64,000 nt of DNA from Marinilabilia salmonicolor JCM 21150 (GCF_000259075.1 NZ_AJKI01000056.1:58575-122574), one strand, 5' to 3'. Shown: positions 8,889-17,935, numbered from the stretch's first letter. Translations and numbers: made by a program. Notes: a model not told the origin generated them from the sequence alone.

Positions 8889-11345
8889 ATGCAAAAATTA
8901 TTTTTGATCGTGGGTCTGATTTTCTTTTCGACCCAAATGTTTTCACAAAACAATTTAAGTGGTATGGTGACCACTCCCGAAGGGGAGTTGCTTGCGGGTG
9001 CTTCGGTGCTTGTAAATCCAGGCAACCATGGAACCGTCACCAATGAAAAAGGGGAGTTTAAGCTCTCAAACATTCAGCAACAACAGGTAACATTAACAGT
9101 TTCCTTTCTGGGATACGAGAACCGGCAGCAAAGTATCGATCTTTCTGAGACCGGCTTCATCAAAGTTACGATGACACCCCGTTCACATCTGACAGAGGAA
9201 GTGGTAGTCACAGCCTACCGTGCCGGCAACAAATCACCGGTAGCTCATACCGACCTGGGACGTGAAGAGCTGCAGGAAGCAGGTGCAGGAAATGACATTC
9301 CCTCTCTACTGAAGCTCACTCCCTCACTAATCACCACTTCCGAAAGTGGAACAGGTTTGGGATATACTGCTTTTCGCATCCGGGGAACTGACCCTACACG
9401 TATCAATGTGACCATGAACGGAGTACCAGTGAATGATGCCGAAAGTCAGGGTGTTTTCTGGGCCAACATGCCTGACTTTGCCAGCTCGGTGGAAAATGTT
9501 CAGATTCAGAGGGGGGTAGGCACATCAACCCAGGGTTCAGCAGCCTTTGGTGCAAGTGTCAACTTTCAGACCACCACCAGCGAGCCCCGGGCTTATGCCG
9601 AACTGTCCTCCACTGCCGGGTCATTCAACACCCTCAAAAACAGCCTGAGAATGGGAACCGGTATGATCAACGACAGATTCTCTTTTGAAGGCCGCTACTC
9701 CCGTCTGAAAAGCGACGGATACATCCACAATGCTTTTTCCGACCATCAGTCACTTTATCTGAGCGGAACCATGCACTTTGATCACAGCTTTCTGAAGATG
9801 ATCGTTCTTCATGGAGATCAGGAAACCGGAATCAGTTGGTGGGGTGTACCGCAGGAACTGCTCGAAACCAACCGCAAATACAATCCGGCCGGCGTTTACA
9901 CTGATGAGTCTGGGCAGGAGCAGTATTACGAAGACCAGACCGACAATTACAAACAAACGCACTCTCAGCTTTTTTACAGCGTTGCACCCAGCGATCGGCT
10001 CCACTTTACTGCAGCCCTTCACTACACCCGTGGCGATGGCTATTACGAGCAGTACAAAGAAGACGAGGCTTTCGCTGATTATGCCCTCTCCAACATCAAT
10101 ATTGAAAATGCCGGCATTGAAAGCACCGATCTGATCCGCCGCAAATGGATGGGCAATGATTTCTATGGCGTCACCCTTTCGGGAAATGCGTCTCTCCTGC
10201 CTGGGCTGGATTTTACCTTCGGCGGAGGATGGAGCCGGTACGACGGAAATCACTTTGGTCGCCTGATTTGGATGCGCTATGCCGGCAATACCGAAAAAGA
10301 ACACACCTGGTATTACAACAATGGATTGAAAACCGAATCTAATGTTTTCTCCAAACTCAACTGGCAGATTAGTCCTGCAATACGTGCCTTTGCTGACCTG
10401 CAATACAGAAACATCAATTACGAAATGTCGGGTGAAGATGATGACCTGATGTCCCTGACTCAGGAGCATGATTTCAGTTTTATAAATCCCAAAGCAGGAT
10501 TTTACTTCACTCCCAATCAGCAAAACAGTCTGTACATCTTTGCTGGTATTTCCAACCGGGAGCCAACCCGCACCAATTTCAAGGATGCCAAAAATGATCC
10601 CAATGCGACACCCAAAGCCGAACGACTCATGGACATTGAATTGGGACACACTTTTCAATCGGCTGTTTTCAGCAGTGGCATCAATCTTTTCTATATGCAC
10701 TACAATGACCAGCTGGTGCCCACAGGAGAAAAAAGCAGTGTGGGGTACGATATCATGACCAATGTGGAAAACAGTTATCGTGCCGGAGTGGAACTGATGG
10801 CAGCCATCCAACCAGCCTCCTGGCTGAACTGGGATATCAATGTCACCCTCAGCCGAAATATTATCAGTGACTATGTGGAAACGGCTGAAAACAGCTTTCC
10901 GGTAATGGTGAACGGAGAAATCCTAATGGAAGATGGCGAGCAGGTCTGGGACTCAGAGATCATTACCAAAGAACATGGAGATACCCAGATTGCCTATTCT
11001 CCACCCATAACAGGAAGCAGCAATCTTACTTTTGAACCACTAAAAGATTTCAGCATCTCAGTATTAAGCAAATATGTGGGTGAACAATACTTCGACAACA
11101 CCGAGAGCGAAGCAAGAAAATTGGATGCCTATTTTGTGAATGACCTGAAGTTTGGTTGGTCACTGTTCCCAAAATCTTTCAAACAACTGGATTTGCAACT
11201 GACCATCCATAATGTTCTGGATCATGAATACGAAAGTAATGCGTACGGAGGTAACTGGTACGAGCAGGGCGATGAAAAAACCTGGGCCTATTACTACCCC
11301 ATGGCAGGGAGGTATTTTATGGGACAGGTGGTCATTAAGTTCTAA
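8889..11345 (+). CDS. TonB-dependent receptor, probable thiamine importer
   Basis: An 818-residue outer-membrane receptor. A signal peptide (MQKLFLIVGLIFFSTQMFSQ) sets the start 13 codons inside the longest frame. A carboxypeptidase-like regulatory domain follows (about 25-100, LSGMVTTPEGELLAGASVLV). Next is a TonB-box-like EEVVVTAYR at about 112, a plug domain (about 120-230, with IRGTDPTRINVTMNGVPVND) and a 22-strand barrel ending YFMGQVVIKF. TonB receptors take up scarce ligands using the proton-motive force. The TPP riboswitch 59 nt upstream points to thiamine or a thiamine moiety, matching TPP-controlled outer-membrane receptors known in Bacteroides. No inner-membrane transporter or thiamine kinase follows; transcription probably stops at the hairpin at 11435. 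Substrate is inferred from the riboswitch alone. Confidence 0.9.
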   Translation: MQKLFLIVGLIFFSTQMFSQNNLSGMVTTPEGELLAGASVLVNPGNHGTVTNEKGEFKLSNIQQQQVTLTVSFLGYENRQQSIDLSETGFIKVTMTPRSHLTEEVVVTAYRAGNKSPVAHTDLGREELQEAGAGNDIPSLLKLTPSLITTSESGTGLGYTAFRIRGTDPTRINVTMNGVPVNDAESQGVFWANMPDFASSVENVQIQRGVGTSTQGSAAFGASVNFQTTTSEPRAYAELSSTAGSFNTLKNSLRMGTGMINDRFSFEGRYSRLKSDGYIHNAFSDHQSLYLSGTMHFDHSFLKMIVLHGDQETGISWWGVPQELLETNRKYNPAGVYTDESGQEQYYEDQTDNYKQTHSQLFYSVAPSDRLHFTAALHYTRGDGYYEQYKEDEAFADYALSNINIENAGIESTDLIRRKWMGNDFYGVTLSGNASLLPGLDFTFGGGWSRYDGNHFGRLIWMRYAGNTEKEHTWYYNNGLKTESNVFSKLNWQISPAIRAFADLQYRNINYEMSGEDDDLMSLTQEHDFSFINPKAGFYFTPNQQNSLYIFAGISNREPTRTNFKDAKNDPNATPKAERLMDIELGHTFQSAVFSSGINLFYMHYNDQLVPTGEKSSVGYDIMTNVENSYRAGVELMAAIQPASWLNWDINVTLSRNIISDYVETAENSFPVMVNGEILMEDGEQVWDSEIITKEHGDTQIAYSPPITGSSNLTFEPLKDFSISVLSKYVGEQYFDNTESEARKLDAYFVNDLKFGWSLFPKSFKQLDLQLTIHNVLDHEYESNAYGGNWYEQGDEKTWAYYYPMAGRYFMGQVVIKF

Positions 11346-11434
11346 AGTTCGTAGCTCTTAGTTCGTAGCTAATTCAAAAGAAAATTGGGGATGTCCACTT
11401 TCAATTCTTGCTACCTCAAGCAATGTTTACACAG

Positions 11435-11467
11435 GGGCTGCTGACATTTTCAGCAGCCCAATTTTTA
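11435..11467 (+). terminator. Rho-independent terminator after the thiamine receptor
   Basis: A perfect 10-bp stem, GGGCTGCTGA / TCAGCAGCCC, with a 5-nt loop is followed by AATTTTT. It lies 90 nt after the receptor stop and shows the receptor is transcribed alone. The rest of 11346-11567 shows no gene. Confidence 0.9.
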
Positions 11468-11567
11468 ATCTATATTCTACTGTTCTTATTAATTCTTTAC
11501 GAATTTCAATAGGTTGCGGCCATTATAGTTTGGTTGATCAGGAGACATAACACACTGCGTCTTTACA

Positions 11568-12164
11568 TTATGTATTCAATGAATCATCATGCCATTTTGT
11601 AGGATTGCGGATAATGTAATTTTTTATTCGCTGATATTCTGCATCATTTCGGATAATATGGTCGTGGAAACGGGATTGCCAGGCGAAATGAACATTGTTG
11701 TTCCGTGCATATTTCGTAACCCCTGTTTTATAATCACGAATGATGAATGCCAAATTTTGTGATTGGAATCCGAATTTGTTTTTTGGGGGTGATGGTGGTT
11801 GTAGAGACGCAAAATTTTGCATCTCTACGTTACGTCCCACAACGCGTTCATCGTTGCGTCCCCCATTACGTTCATCATTTCGCCCATCATCCGGTTTGTC
11901 AATTAAAACAATTCCATGTACATGGTTTGGCATAACAATATGGACATCCAATTTCACGAATGGAAAATGTTCCGATATTTCAAACCAATATTTATGGACC
12001 ATTTCACCAATTTCAGATAATCTCATTTTCCCATGTACAATATCCCCAAAAAACAAATCCCTGTTGGCCGTGCAAATGGCAACAAAATAGGCTGCATTCC
12101 ACCCATAATCCCAATTTTGCATCCGGGCAGAAGGAATACGATATTTGTTTTGGAAAGTATCCAT
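11568..12164 (-). CDS. REP-associated tyrosine transposase (RAYT, Y1_Tnp)
   Basis: A 198-residue HUH-superfamily transposase. The metal-binding HUH site is in HIVMPNHVHGIVLI (about residues 79-92). The catalytic tyrosine is probably in IIRDYKTGVTKYAR, and the C-terminus SRFHDHIIRNDAEYQRIKNYI is the typical RAYT ending. RAYTs are single-copy, host-resident relatives of IS200/IS605 transposases linked to dispersal of REP palindromes. Between the HUH and tyrosine motifs is a low-complexity insert (about 95-130, GRNDERNGGRNDERVVGR) that coincides with a DNA palindrome at 11801-11828. The frame is intact. The upstream 12165-12358 region holds two diverged direct repeats. Confidence 0.85.
   Translation of the reverse strand: MDTFQNKYRIPSARMQNWDYGWNAAYFVAICTANRDLFFGDIVHGKMRLSEIGEMVHKYWFEISEHFPFVKLDVHIVMPNHVHGIVLIDKPDDGRNDERNGGRNDERVVGRNVEMQNFASLQPPSPPKNKFGFQSQNLAFIIRDYKTGVTKYARNNNVHFAWQSRFHDHIIRNDAEYQRIKNYIIRNPTKWHDDSLNT
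11801..11828. repeat. REP-type palindrome inside the RAYT coding sequence
   Basis: GTAGAGACGCAAAA followed by TTTTGCATCTCTAC is a 28-bp palindrome with one mismatch. It sits in frame in the variable linker of the transposase gene, encoding roughly the VEMQNFASLQ segment. The same palindrome type recurs across Bacteroidota genomes as dispersed repeats, so the gene appears to carry a copy of a mobile palindrome within itself. Confidence 0.7.
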
Positions 12165-12172
12165 TCATCAGT

Positions 12173-12345
12173 ATAAAATTTGTTTAAGTTATTGGCTTGA
12201 TGGAACTCACATGTCAGAATATTATACATGATCCTTTGTGGTTTCCTTGCCATGCTCGTTTCATTCGTATAAAATTAGTTTATCAAGGCCGGCTAGAACT
12301 CGCATGCAAGTACTTATATACATTCTCCTATATGCCTTATATGGT
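12173..12345. repeat. Two diverged ~75-bp direct repeats upstream of the RAYT gene
   Basis: The segments starting near 12170 (GTATAAAATTTGTTTA, then GGAACTCACATG, then TTATACATGATCCT) and near 12267 (GTATAAAATTAGTTTA, then AGAACTCGCATG, then TATATACATTCTCCT) align over about 75 bp with a 97-bp offset. They fill most of the RAYT upstream gap. Their function is unknown; position next to a RAYT suggests substrate repeats, but the case is weak. Confidence 0.4.
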
Positions 12346-12358
12346 TCAGAAAAAACCC

Positions 12359-13459
12359 CTACTCCTCCACCTCCGGATTTATCAGCAATCGTGAAAACCA
12401 ATGCCACTGCCCGTCACTGTCACGAGTGGTAATGGTAACCGGGGTTCGCCTTCGGTTGGCCGGCGCTTTGAAGGAAAAAGAAAGTTGACCTCCGCCATGC
12501 ACTACGGCCTCAGGAGAGGATTGCCCACCGATAAAGCAATTAAACGGTCCGCTGAGGCCATCCCCTATAAGTTGTATTGAATAATCTATTTGTTCTCCTG
12601 AAGCTACAGTAAGAGGCAACTGTTCGGCCTTGCCAACTTTGAGCGAATGCATATTAACTTTGCTGATGAATTGCTCCATGGAAACATGGCTGCCGGCCAC
12701 CGGAAAACGGGGGACCCCATAGGGATGAGATGCATTGCTCAATACACCTGAATTCTGAGCAAAAGCAATCAGGTAATCATAATTTTTCACCACCTCCACC
12801 ATTTCGGTAGAAAATTCTCCATAAGGATACACAAAGGTTTTTGGCACCATTCCCAGATGTTCTTGAAACAGAGATTCTGCTTTCAGCAAATCCTCTTCAA
12901 AAACCCCTGCCCTTGAAGAATCGGGTTCATTCACAAAATAATTGTGCTGATGTGAGTGACTGCCAATTTCAACACCTTTGTCCATCAGTTCTTTCAATTG
13001 CGTCCAACTGAGGTAATCGCCCCATCCCACACTTTCGGTGTTGACATACAACGTAGCTTTCATATTGTATTTCTCCAAAACGGGCATTCCGTGTTCATAA
13101 AAAGAGGCAAAGCCATCATCCACTGTGATGAGCACCTTTTTACTGCCATCTGTCAGGACTGAAGTATCGTTCAGCAACCCCGTGACTGTATAGGATTTGA
13201 AGCCCTTTTCCGACAAATATTTCAAATGCTCTTCAAAAACCGATACAGAGGTATTGGTGGAGGGATAACGGGAGTCGCCAAAGCGATGATAAACCAGACA
13301 TACAACTTCGAAATCTGCATTTAACTTTTGCCAAAGAGGCTCCCCTGAGTTATCGGAAGAGCTGTTTCCTGATGTATTGCCGACGCACGCAGAAATAAAT
13401 GGCAAAAAAATGAATATTCTGAGTCTATGAATCCAGCAGTTTCTTCCAGTTTTCATCAT
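12359..13459 (-). CDS. Polysaccharide deacetylase (NodB) family lipoprotein
   Basis: A 366-residue secreted carbohydrate esterase. The N-terminus has a basic stretch and a lipobox (FLPFISAC), so it is probably lipid-anchored. The NodB domain covers about residues 45-260. Motif 1 is VLITVDDGFASFY, supplying the catalytic and metal aspartates (DD). Motif 2 is EIGSHSHQHNYF, with the two zinc histidines. VYPYGEFS is motif 3. The last 100 residues form a separate beta-rich domain. Such enzymes remove N-acetyl groups from peptidoglycan or extracellular glycans. I chose the ATG pair at 13459/13456, which leaves a 35-nt overlap with the upstream glucosaminidase gene and keeps the signal peptide. The longest frame would start another 16 codons upstream. 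Co-expression with the glucosaminidase suggests joint action on cell-wall glycan. Confidence 0.88.
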   Translation of the reverse strand: MMKTGRNCWIHRLRIFIFLPFISACVGNTSGNSSSDNSGEPLWQKLNADFEVVCLVYHRFGDSRYPSTNTSVSVFEEHLKYLSEKGFKSYTVTGLLNDTSVLTDGSKKVLITVDDGFASFYEHGMPVLEKYNMKATLYVNTESVGWGDYLSWTQLKELMDKGVEIGSHSHQHNYFVNEPDSSRAGVFEEDLLKAESLFQEHLGMVPKTFVYPYGEFSTEMVEVVKNYDYLIAFAQNSGVLSNASHPYGVPRFPVAGSHVSMEQFISKVNMHSLKVGKAEQLPLTVASGEQIDYSIQLIGDGLSGPFNCFIGGQSSPEAVVHGGGQLSFSFKAPANRRRTPVTITTRDSDGQWHWFSRLLINPEVEE

Positions 13460-14294
13460 TTTTATCAATTTTTTCCAACAGGTAATGGTCGTATTGAATA
13501 AAATCATTGAATTCGATAATGGTTCTCAAGGATGCCACATATCCCAGACGCTTTTCAGAGTAATTACTTAAAAACCAGATCAACCGATACGGATTTTGAG
13601 ATTTTCTCCTTACATTTCGAAAATCCCGATAGGCATGCCCCCTTGCTACCACCAACAGATAATCATAAACCGAATCGAAAAGTGTGTCATAGCTTCTCAG
13701 AAAAATCGCGTCCTCACCTCTCGACTCACCAGCAACAATACGCTGCTCATTGCTGTTGTATGACCAGATTCCAAAGGCGTTGCTGGCTTCTTTAAAAAAC
13801 CGGGAACTTCCCCATCCACTCTCAATAGCAGCCTGAGCAAGGATAATACTTGTGGGGTGCGTATGCAGGCGATTGAGCAGATCGCTTTCGTTTTTAGCAT
13901 TAAACTTCTCTAAAAAGTGATTCAGCTCAATGCTGTCTTTTTGAGAAAAACTCTGCTCTTTCTTTTTTTTAAGAAGCTGCTCAACCTGAACCCGTTCGAC
14001 TGCAAGTTTTTCCTGGGCTAGAAGAACAGCAGGCAGCATCAGATGAATAAATTTCTTCTTGCGATCTTTTACAGCCAGTTCCGACAGGTCAGGCAATTTG
14101 GAATAGAGTACCGGTTTCACCAGACTGTCTGAATGAATCACAATAGAATCAGAAGTATTAATATGAGCAATAATAACGGGGCTGCCTGCAGATGTCTCCA
14201 AAATTTTGACCAGGATAAATGTTATAGCTCCAATTAACACCAGAGCTAACAGAATTTTCAGTCCCGAGAGATTTTTAAGTATTTTATTTAGCAT
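13425..14294 (-). CDS. Bax-like glucosaminidase, membrane-anchored
   Basis: A 289-residue protein with one N-terminal membrane segment (about 13-30, ILLALVLIGAITFILVKIL) and a C-terminal glucosaminidase domain. The domain's diagnostic segment is AQAAIESGWGSSRFFKEASN followed by AFGIWSY, where the glutamate in IESGWG is the catalytic residue. E. coli Bax and related proteins share this layout, and the family cleaves beta-1,4 linkages of N-acetylglucosamine in peptidoglycan. The region between membrane segment and domain (about 60-150) is charged and probably extended. It is preceded by the HDAC-like gene (36-nt gap) and overlaps the deacetylase gene, so the three probably form an operon. Peptidoglycan as substrate is inferred from the family. 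Confidence 0.85.
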   Translation of the reverse strand: MLNKILKNLSGLKILLALVLIGAITFILVKILETSAGSPVIIAHINTSDSIVIHSDSLVKPVLYSKLPDLSELAVKDRKKKFIHLMLPAVLLAQEKLAVERVQVEQLLKKKKEQSFSQKDSIELNHFLEKFNAKNESDLLNRLHTHPTSIILAQAAIESGWGSSRFFKEASNAFGIWSYNSNEQRIVAGESRGEDAIFLRSYDTLFDSVYDYLLVVARGHAYRDFRNVRRKSQNPYRLIWFLSNYSEKRLGYVASLRTIIEFNDFIQYDHYLLEKIDKNDENWKKLLDS

Positions 14295-14330
14295 TTGTTG
14301 TCAGATTTATTCATGACTTTATTCCCCAAC

Positions 14331-15344
14331 TTATTCCTCCTCAAACGCAAGCAGGAAATTCTTCACACACTCTCCAACAGCGGATGTATTGTATCCTCCC
14401 TCCTGACAAATCAAGGTAGGGATATTCAGGCAATTTAATGCTTTCCCGATTTCAAAATAGTCATCGGTATGCAGATTAAATCCACCAATAGGGTCGTCTT
14501 CATGTGTGTCGAAACCGGCAGCAATAATCAAATAAGCAGGATTAAAGACCCTGATTTTTTCAACAATTCGCTTCACCGCCTCAAGATAGCCCTGTAGTTC
14601 CGTTTTTTTTGGCAGCGGCTCGTTGTGATTGGTCCCGATAGCCTGCCCCTTCCCTTTCTCTTCAGCATAACCCCAGAAATAGGGATATTCAATGGAAGGA
14701 TCGCAATGAATAGAGGCCGTAAAAACCGACTTCACTTCCTGAAAAAATTCCTGCGTCCCGTTTCCATGGTGAAAATCCAAATCCACAATCGCCACAGTAC
14801 CCGAAGGTAACAAAAATTCAGCTGCCGTGGCTGCATTGTTAAAATAGCAGTAACCGCCAAACACCCGCGGACCGGCATGATGTCCGGAGGGACGACACAA
14901 AGCATAAACCCTGCTTTCTATCTGATCACGTAACAGCTCTGCTCCAGTGAGGGCAGTTTCAGCAGAAGCCTTTGCAACATCATACGTCTTTTTAGTGATG
15001 GGCGTTACCGCATCGGTACACCAGATACCTCCCCACAGCGGAGAATCCACTACCTTGGGCAGATGGGCACCTTCTCCCGGAAACAAATCAGGATAAAATT
15101 CCTCACCCTCCTTCATCGATGCAGCCGTTTTTTTGATGTAGTCGTGATAGGGATGAATTTTCGTAATGTACCGCTCGGGAAACTCTTTGGCGGTAACAAA
15201 CCGAAACCTTTTATCTTCCCGAAGCGCTTTTTTTATTGCCTCCACCCGCCTAGGGGTATCTTTTATTTCATAAGCTTCAGGTCCCAATTGAAATTTCCAG
15301 TAAGGATTGTGAAGGCTATCGTTGTATTTTTCGATGACGAGCAT
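14331..15344 (-). CDS. Histone-deacetylase-superfamily amidohydrolase (acetylpolyamine amidohydrolase-like)
   Basis: A 337-residue zinc amidohydrolase of the arginase/HDAC fold. The catalytic segment is CRPSGHHAGPRVFGGYCYFN (paired histidines that act as general base), followed by VAIVDLDFHHGNGTQEFF, whose Asp and His bind zinc. The second zinc aspartate lies in AAGFDTHEDDPIGG. The length is normal for acetylpolyamine amidohydrolases, which release acetate from acetylputrescine or acetylspermidine. Bacterial members also act on other N-acetyl amines or acyl groups, so the substrate is not settled. It sits upstream of the glucosaminidase and the deacetylase on the same strand, with 36 nt to the next gene. 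No signal peptide, so cytoplasmic. A link to speA-derived polyamines is possible but the genes are 11 kb apart. Confidence 0.85.
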   Translation of the reverse strand: MLVIEKYNDSLHNPYWKFQLGPEAYEIKDTPRRVEAIKKALREDKRFRFVTAKEFPERYITKIHPYHDYIKKTAASMKEGEEFYPDLFPGEGAHLPKVVDSPLWGGIWCTDAVTPITKKTYDVAKASAETALTGAELLRDQIESRVYALCRPSGHHAGPRVFGGYCYFNNAATAAEFLLPSGTVAIVDLDFHHGNGTQEFFQEVKSVFTASIHCDPSIEYPYFWGYAEEKGKGQAIGTNHNEPLPKKTELQGYLEAVKRIVEKIRVFNPAYLIIAAGFDTHEDDPIGGFNLHTDDYFEIGKALNCLNIPTLICQEGGYNTSAVGECVKNFLLAFEEE

Positions 15345-15573
15345 GAAATAGATGTTAGAAATTAGAGAATAGATGTCAGAGATTTAAAGTTAGATAATGA
15401 GTAGTAAGGCAAAAGTGTCTTAAAAAAAACGCTGTGCGTATTGAAATCTTCAGTATTAATCACAAAGAGATTCTTCACGACTTTACAGATTACAGAATCC
15501 GTCAAACCTGGTCGGAAAACAAGCTATCCTGAAGAATTCTATTGCTGAACACCCCAACTTGTTTTAGCCCGGT

Positions 15574-17715
15574 TTACCCGCTCCCTTTGCGCAAAGTCTC
15601 CAGCACACGATCGTGTGGAATGGCGGGGCACCAGCGTTGCAATCTGCCACCCATTCCTCCCGAGCAAAACATGGCATTAAGCACCGCTTCTTCCGTAGCC
15701 TCCACCACCGCCTCATACACCAGATTGATGTGATAATCTGAGATACATTTCAGTGTAATAAAATTACTGCTTGAAGGTGATGGCCTCGGTTTTCGGTTTC
15801 CGGTGCTGAACGCCACGATAATCTCCCCACTGGTGGAAGCTGCATAACTACCTGTTCTTCCCAATCCCAGGGCAGCCCGTTTGGAGAGGCGGTTCAACTG
15901 ACTGCTGATCAACGGCACATCGGTGCCCACCACAACAATCACGGAACCCTCAGACATTTCCCGGCGTCCTGCATAATCAAACTCACTGTCCAGTTGTTTC
16001 CCCACCACAGCCCCGTCAATGGTCAGGTTCCGCATCTTTCCAAAATTTGACAGCACCAGCACGCCCACTGTAAAACCACCACCTTCCGGCATATCAATAA
16101 TGCGTGAGGAAGTCCCGATACCACCCGCAAAATCGAAACTGGTCATCCCTACACCCGCCCCCACAGAGCCCTGCAAGACAATTTTTTCGGTGGCGGCTTC
16201 CATTGCTTTGGAGGCATCCTGAGCACTGCAACTCCCTACCCGCACATCATTCAAAAAAGAATCATCGGCCTCCCCGACCACCGGCAATACCACATCTGTT
16301 TCCGTTCCCAAATGAGGATATTTTTTGATCATCTGGTTGATGACCCCTGAATGCACCCTCCCCACCGAATGCGAGTTGGTTAGCATTATAGGAGTTTCGA
16401 GCCATCCGGTTTCAATAACCTGTGTCAATCCGGCCATTTCGCCCACACCATTGAGAATAAAACCTCCGGCCACCAGTCGGTTGGTATAAGCATGACCAGC
16501 AGGCAGAATGGCTGTCACTCCGGTTCGCACACTGGTCGTTTCCGGCTGTCCCGGGAGCTGCACATTGTCCTCTATACGTGTAAAATGCCCCACGCGCACC
16601 CCTTTTACATCTGTAATGGCATTTTGAATTCCGGGTTGCAGCCGTCCTACCTGGATCCCCAACTCACGGGCCGTGGGTCTTTGTTCACCGGCACGATAAT
16701 CACTTTTCGCACTTTTCCGTGGCTGACGCAACGGAATCCTGTAACGCCGGGCAGCTGAACGAATAATTAACCTGATGACCTCCCGGAATTCCAACCCGCA
16801 GGTTTTGGCAGCCACCATAAGAGATGCATCCGGATGCAGACTCGGTAACGGGTTTAGCTCGATAAAATAGGGCTGACCGTTGGAATGCAGACGGATATCC
16901 ACCCGCCCCAGATCGGGACATGTCATAATATCAAACACCTGCCGGGCCATTTCCAACACAACCTTTTCTTCCTGCACATTGATACGTGCGGGGCAAATAA
17001 CACTGACTGAATCAGCCGCCGAAGTTCCCTGCTTCAATCCATAATCGTAAATATTGTATTTGCCTCCAGTCTTGTTCAAGTCGAAGGTATGTTCTACAAT
17101 ATCGAGAATTTTTCCGGGATAGTTTTCCAAAAAAGGAACACTGAGCTCACGACCAGTGATAAACTCCTCCACCACTAACCCTGCCGGATAATGGTTCAGC
17201 ATTTCCCGAATGCGTTTTTTAGCTGCCTCGGGGGCCTCCACCACTGAATCCTGTGAAATACCGATGCTCGATCCCTCGGAGTTGGGTTTAATGATGAGAG
17301 GGTAGTTGAGTCCATCAGGAAAAATACTATCTTTTGGAGTAAGCAAAACACCCTGGGGAACACGAATTCCTCGTGAAGCCAATACTGTTTTAGCCAAATG
17401 CTTATCGAGGTTCAGGTGCAACAGCGAGGCATTTCCTCCGGTAAAAGGAACCCCCATCTGCTCGTAAAGTCCCGGATAAAAGGCCTCTCGGGAACTGCCG
17501 ATGGTCCCTTCGGCCAGGTTAAAAATCAGCTCAGGCTCACTGTCCAGTAGCCGCTCAATCACCTCATTGGGTTTGCCTGACACTTCCACAACAGTGACTG
17601 TGTGTTGCAGACTGCTGATGGTTTTGTATATCCGGTCGATATCTTCGGCAGATATCAGTTCCGCAGTAGCTTCTGAATCGTCGCTACGCAGATTGTAAGC
17701 AATGGTGATACGCAT
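15574..17715 (-). CDS. Fusion of D-Ala-D-Ala-ligase-like ATP-grasp and P1 (DmpA-type) aminopeptidase
   Basis: A single uninterrupted frame of 713 codons with two enzyme domains. Residues 1 to about 320 are a D-alanine-D-alanine-ligase-type ATP-grasp: LDKHLAKTVLASRGIRVP, the nucleotide loop LIIKPNSEGSSIGI, and the metal/adenylate end VDIRLHSNGQPYFIELNPLP. After a basic linker (about 325-350), residues 350 to 713 are a family P1 (S58) peptidase like DmpA: GIQNAITDVKGVRVGH, TNSHSVGRVHSG, GSVGAGVGMTSFDFAGGIGT, and VVGTDVPL. DmpA-type enzymes self-cleave before a nucleophilic serine or threonine and hydrolyse D- or beta-amino acid amides. The ligase half could form, and the peptidase half cleave, small D-amino-acid peptides, but this is inference. 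Each half alone is full length. No signal peptide. There is a 229-nt gap before the HDAC-like gene. Confidence 0.88.
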   Translation of the reverse strand: MRITIAYNLRSDDSEATAELISAEDIDRIYKTISSLQHTVTVVEVSGKPNEVIERLLDSEPELIFNLAEGTIGSSREAFYPGLYEQMGVPFTGGNASLLHLNLDKHLAKTVLASRGIRVPQGVLLTPKDSIFPDGLNYPLIIKPNSEGSSIGISQDSVVEAPEAAKKRIREMLNHYPAGLVVEEFITGRELSVPFLENYPGKILDIVEHTFDLNKTGGKYNIYDYGLKQGTSAADSVSVICPARINVQEEKVVLEMARQVFDIMTCPDLGRVDIRLHSNGQPYFIELNPLPSLHPDASLMVAAKTCGLEFREVIRLIIRSAARRYRIPLRQPRKSAKSDYRAGEQRPTARELGIQVGRLQPGIQNAITDVKGVRVGHFTRIEDNVQLPGQPETTSVRTGVTAILPAGHAYTNRLVAGGFILNGVGEMAGLTQVIETGWLETPIMLTNSHSVGRVHSGVINQMIKKYPHLGTETDVVLPVVGEADDSFLNDVRVGSCSAQDASKAMEAATEKIVLQGSVGAGVGMTSFDFAGGIGTSSRIIDMPEGGGFTVGVLVLSNFGKMRNLTIDGAVVGKQLDSEFDYAGRREMSEGSVIVVVGTDVPLISSQLNRLSKRAALGLGRTGSYAASTSGEIIVAFSTGNRKPRPSPSSSNFITLKCISDYHINLVYEAVVEATEEAVLNAMFCSGGMGGRLQRWCPAIPHDRVLETLRKGSG

Positions 17716-17743
17716 AAGAAAGGGCCTTTTAGTGTTTACATAA

Positions 17744-17935
17744 TTAGTGTCTATCCATAAAGTACCATTTGCGTCGTTACGCTTGCCGCCAAAATACTTA
17801 TTTACTCAGGTAAACTCCGCATTTTCGGGAATGCCAAGCCCCCGAAGAAAAATCGGGGCAGGCTTTGCAAACGCAACTTTCTGAACCGACACAGCTCCAA
17901 TTACCATTTTTCCCGACTTCATTGACGGGCACTAA
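17744..17935 (-). repeat. MITE copy D (192 bp), reverse orientation
   Basis: It begins TTAGTGTCTATCCATAAAGT and ends CATTGACGGGCACTAA, the inverted termini of the family, and reads in the opposite direction to copies B and C. The central CCGCCAAAATACTTATTTAC with its partner stem is conserved, but the other arm has been replaced by AGCCCCCGAAGAAAAATCGG. It occupies half of the 17716-18127 gap between the fusion gene and the chemoreceptor; the remaining 190 nt show no clear feature. Confidence 0.75.

Noticed and set aside
9750..10811. Long open frame (353 codons) on the minus strand
   Set aside because: It lies entirely within the TonB receptor gene, whose frame has clear domain signatures; the antisense frame has no start context or family likeness.
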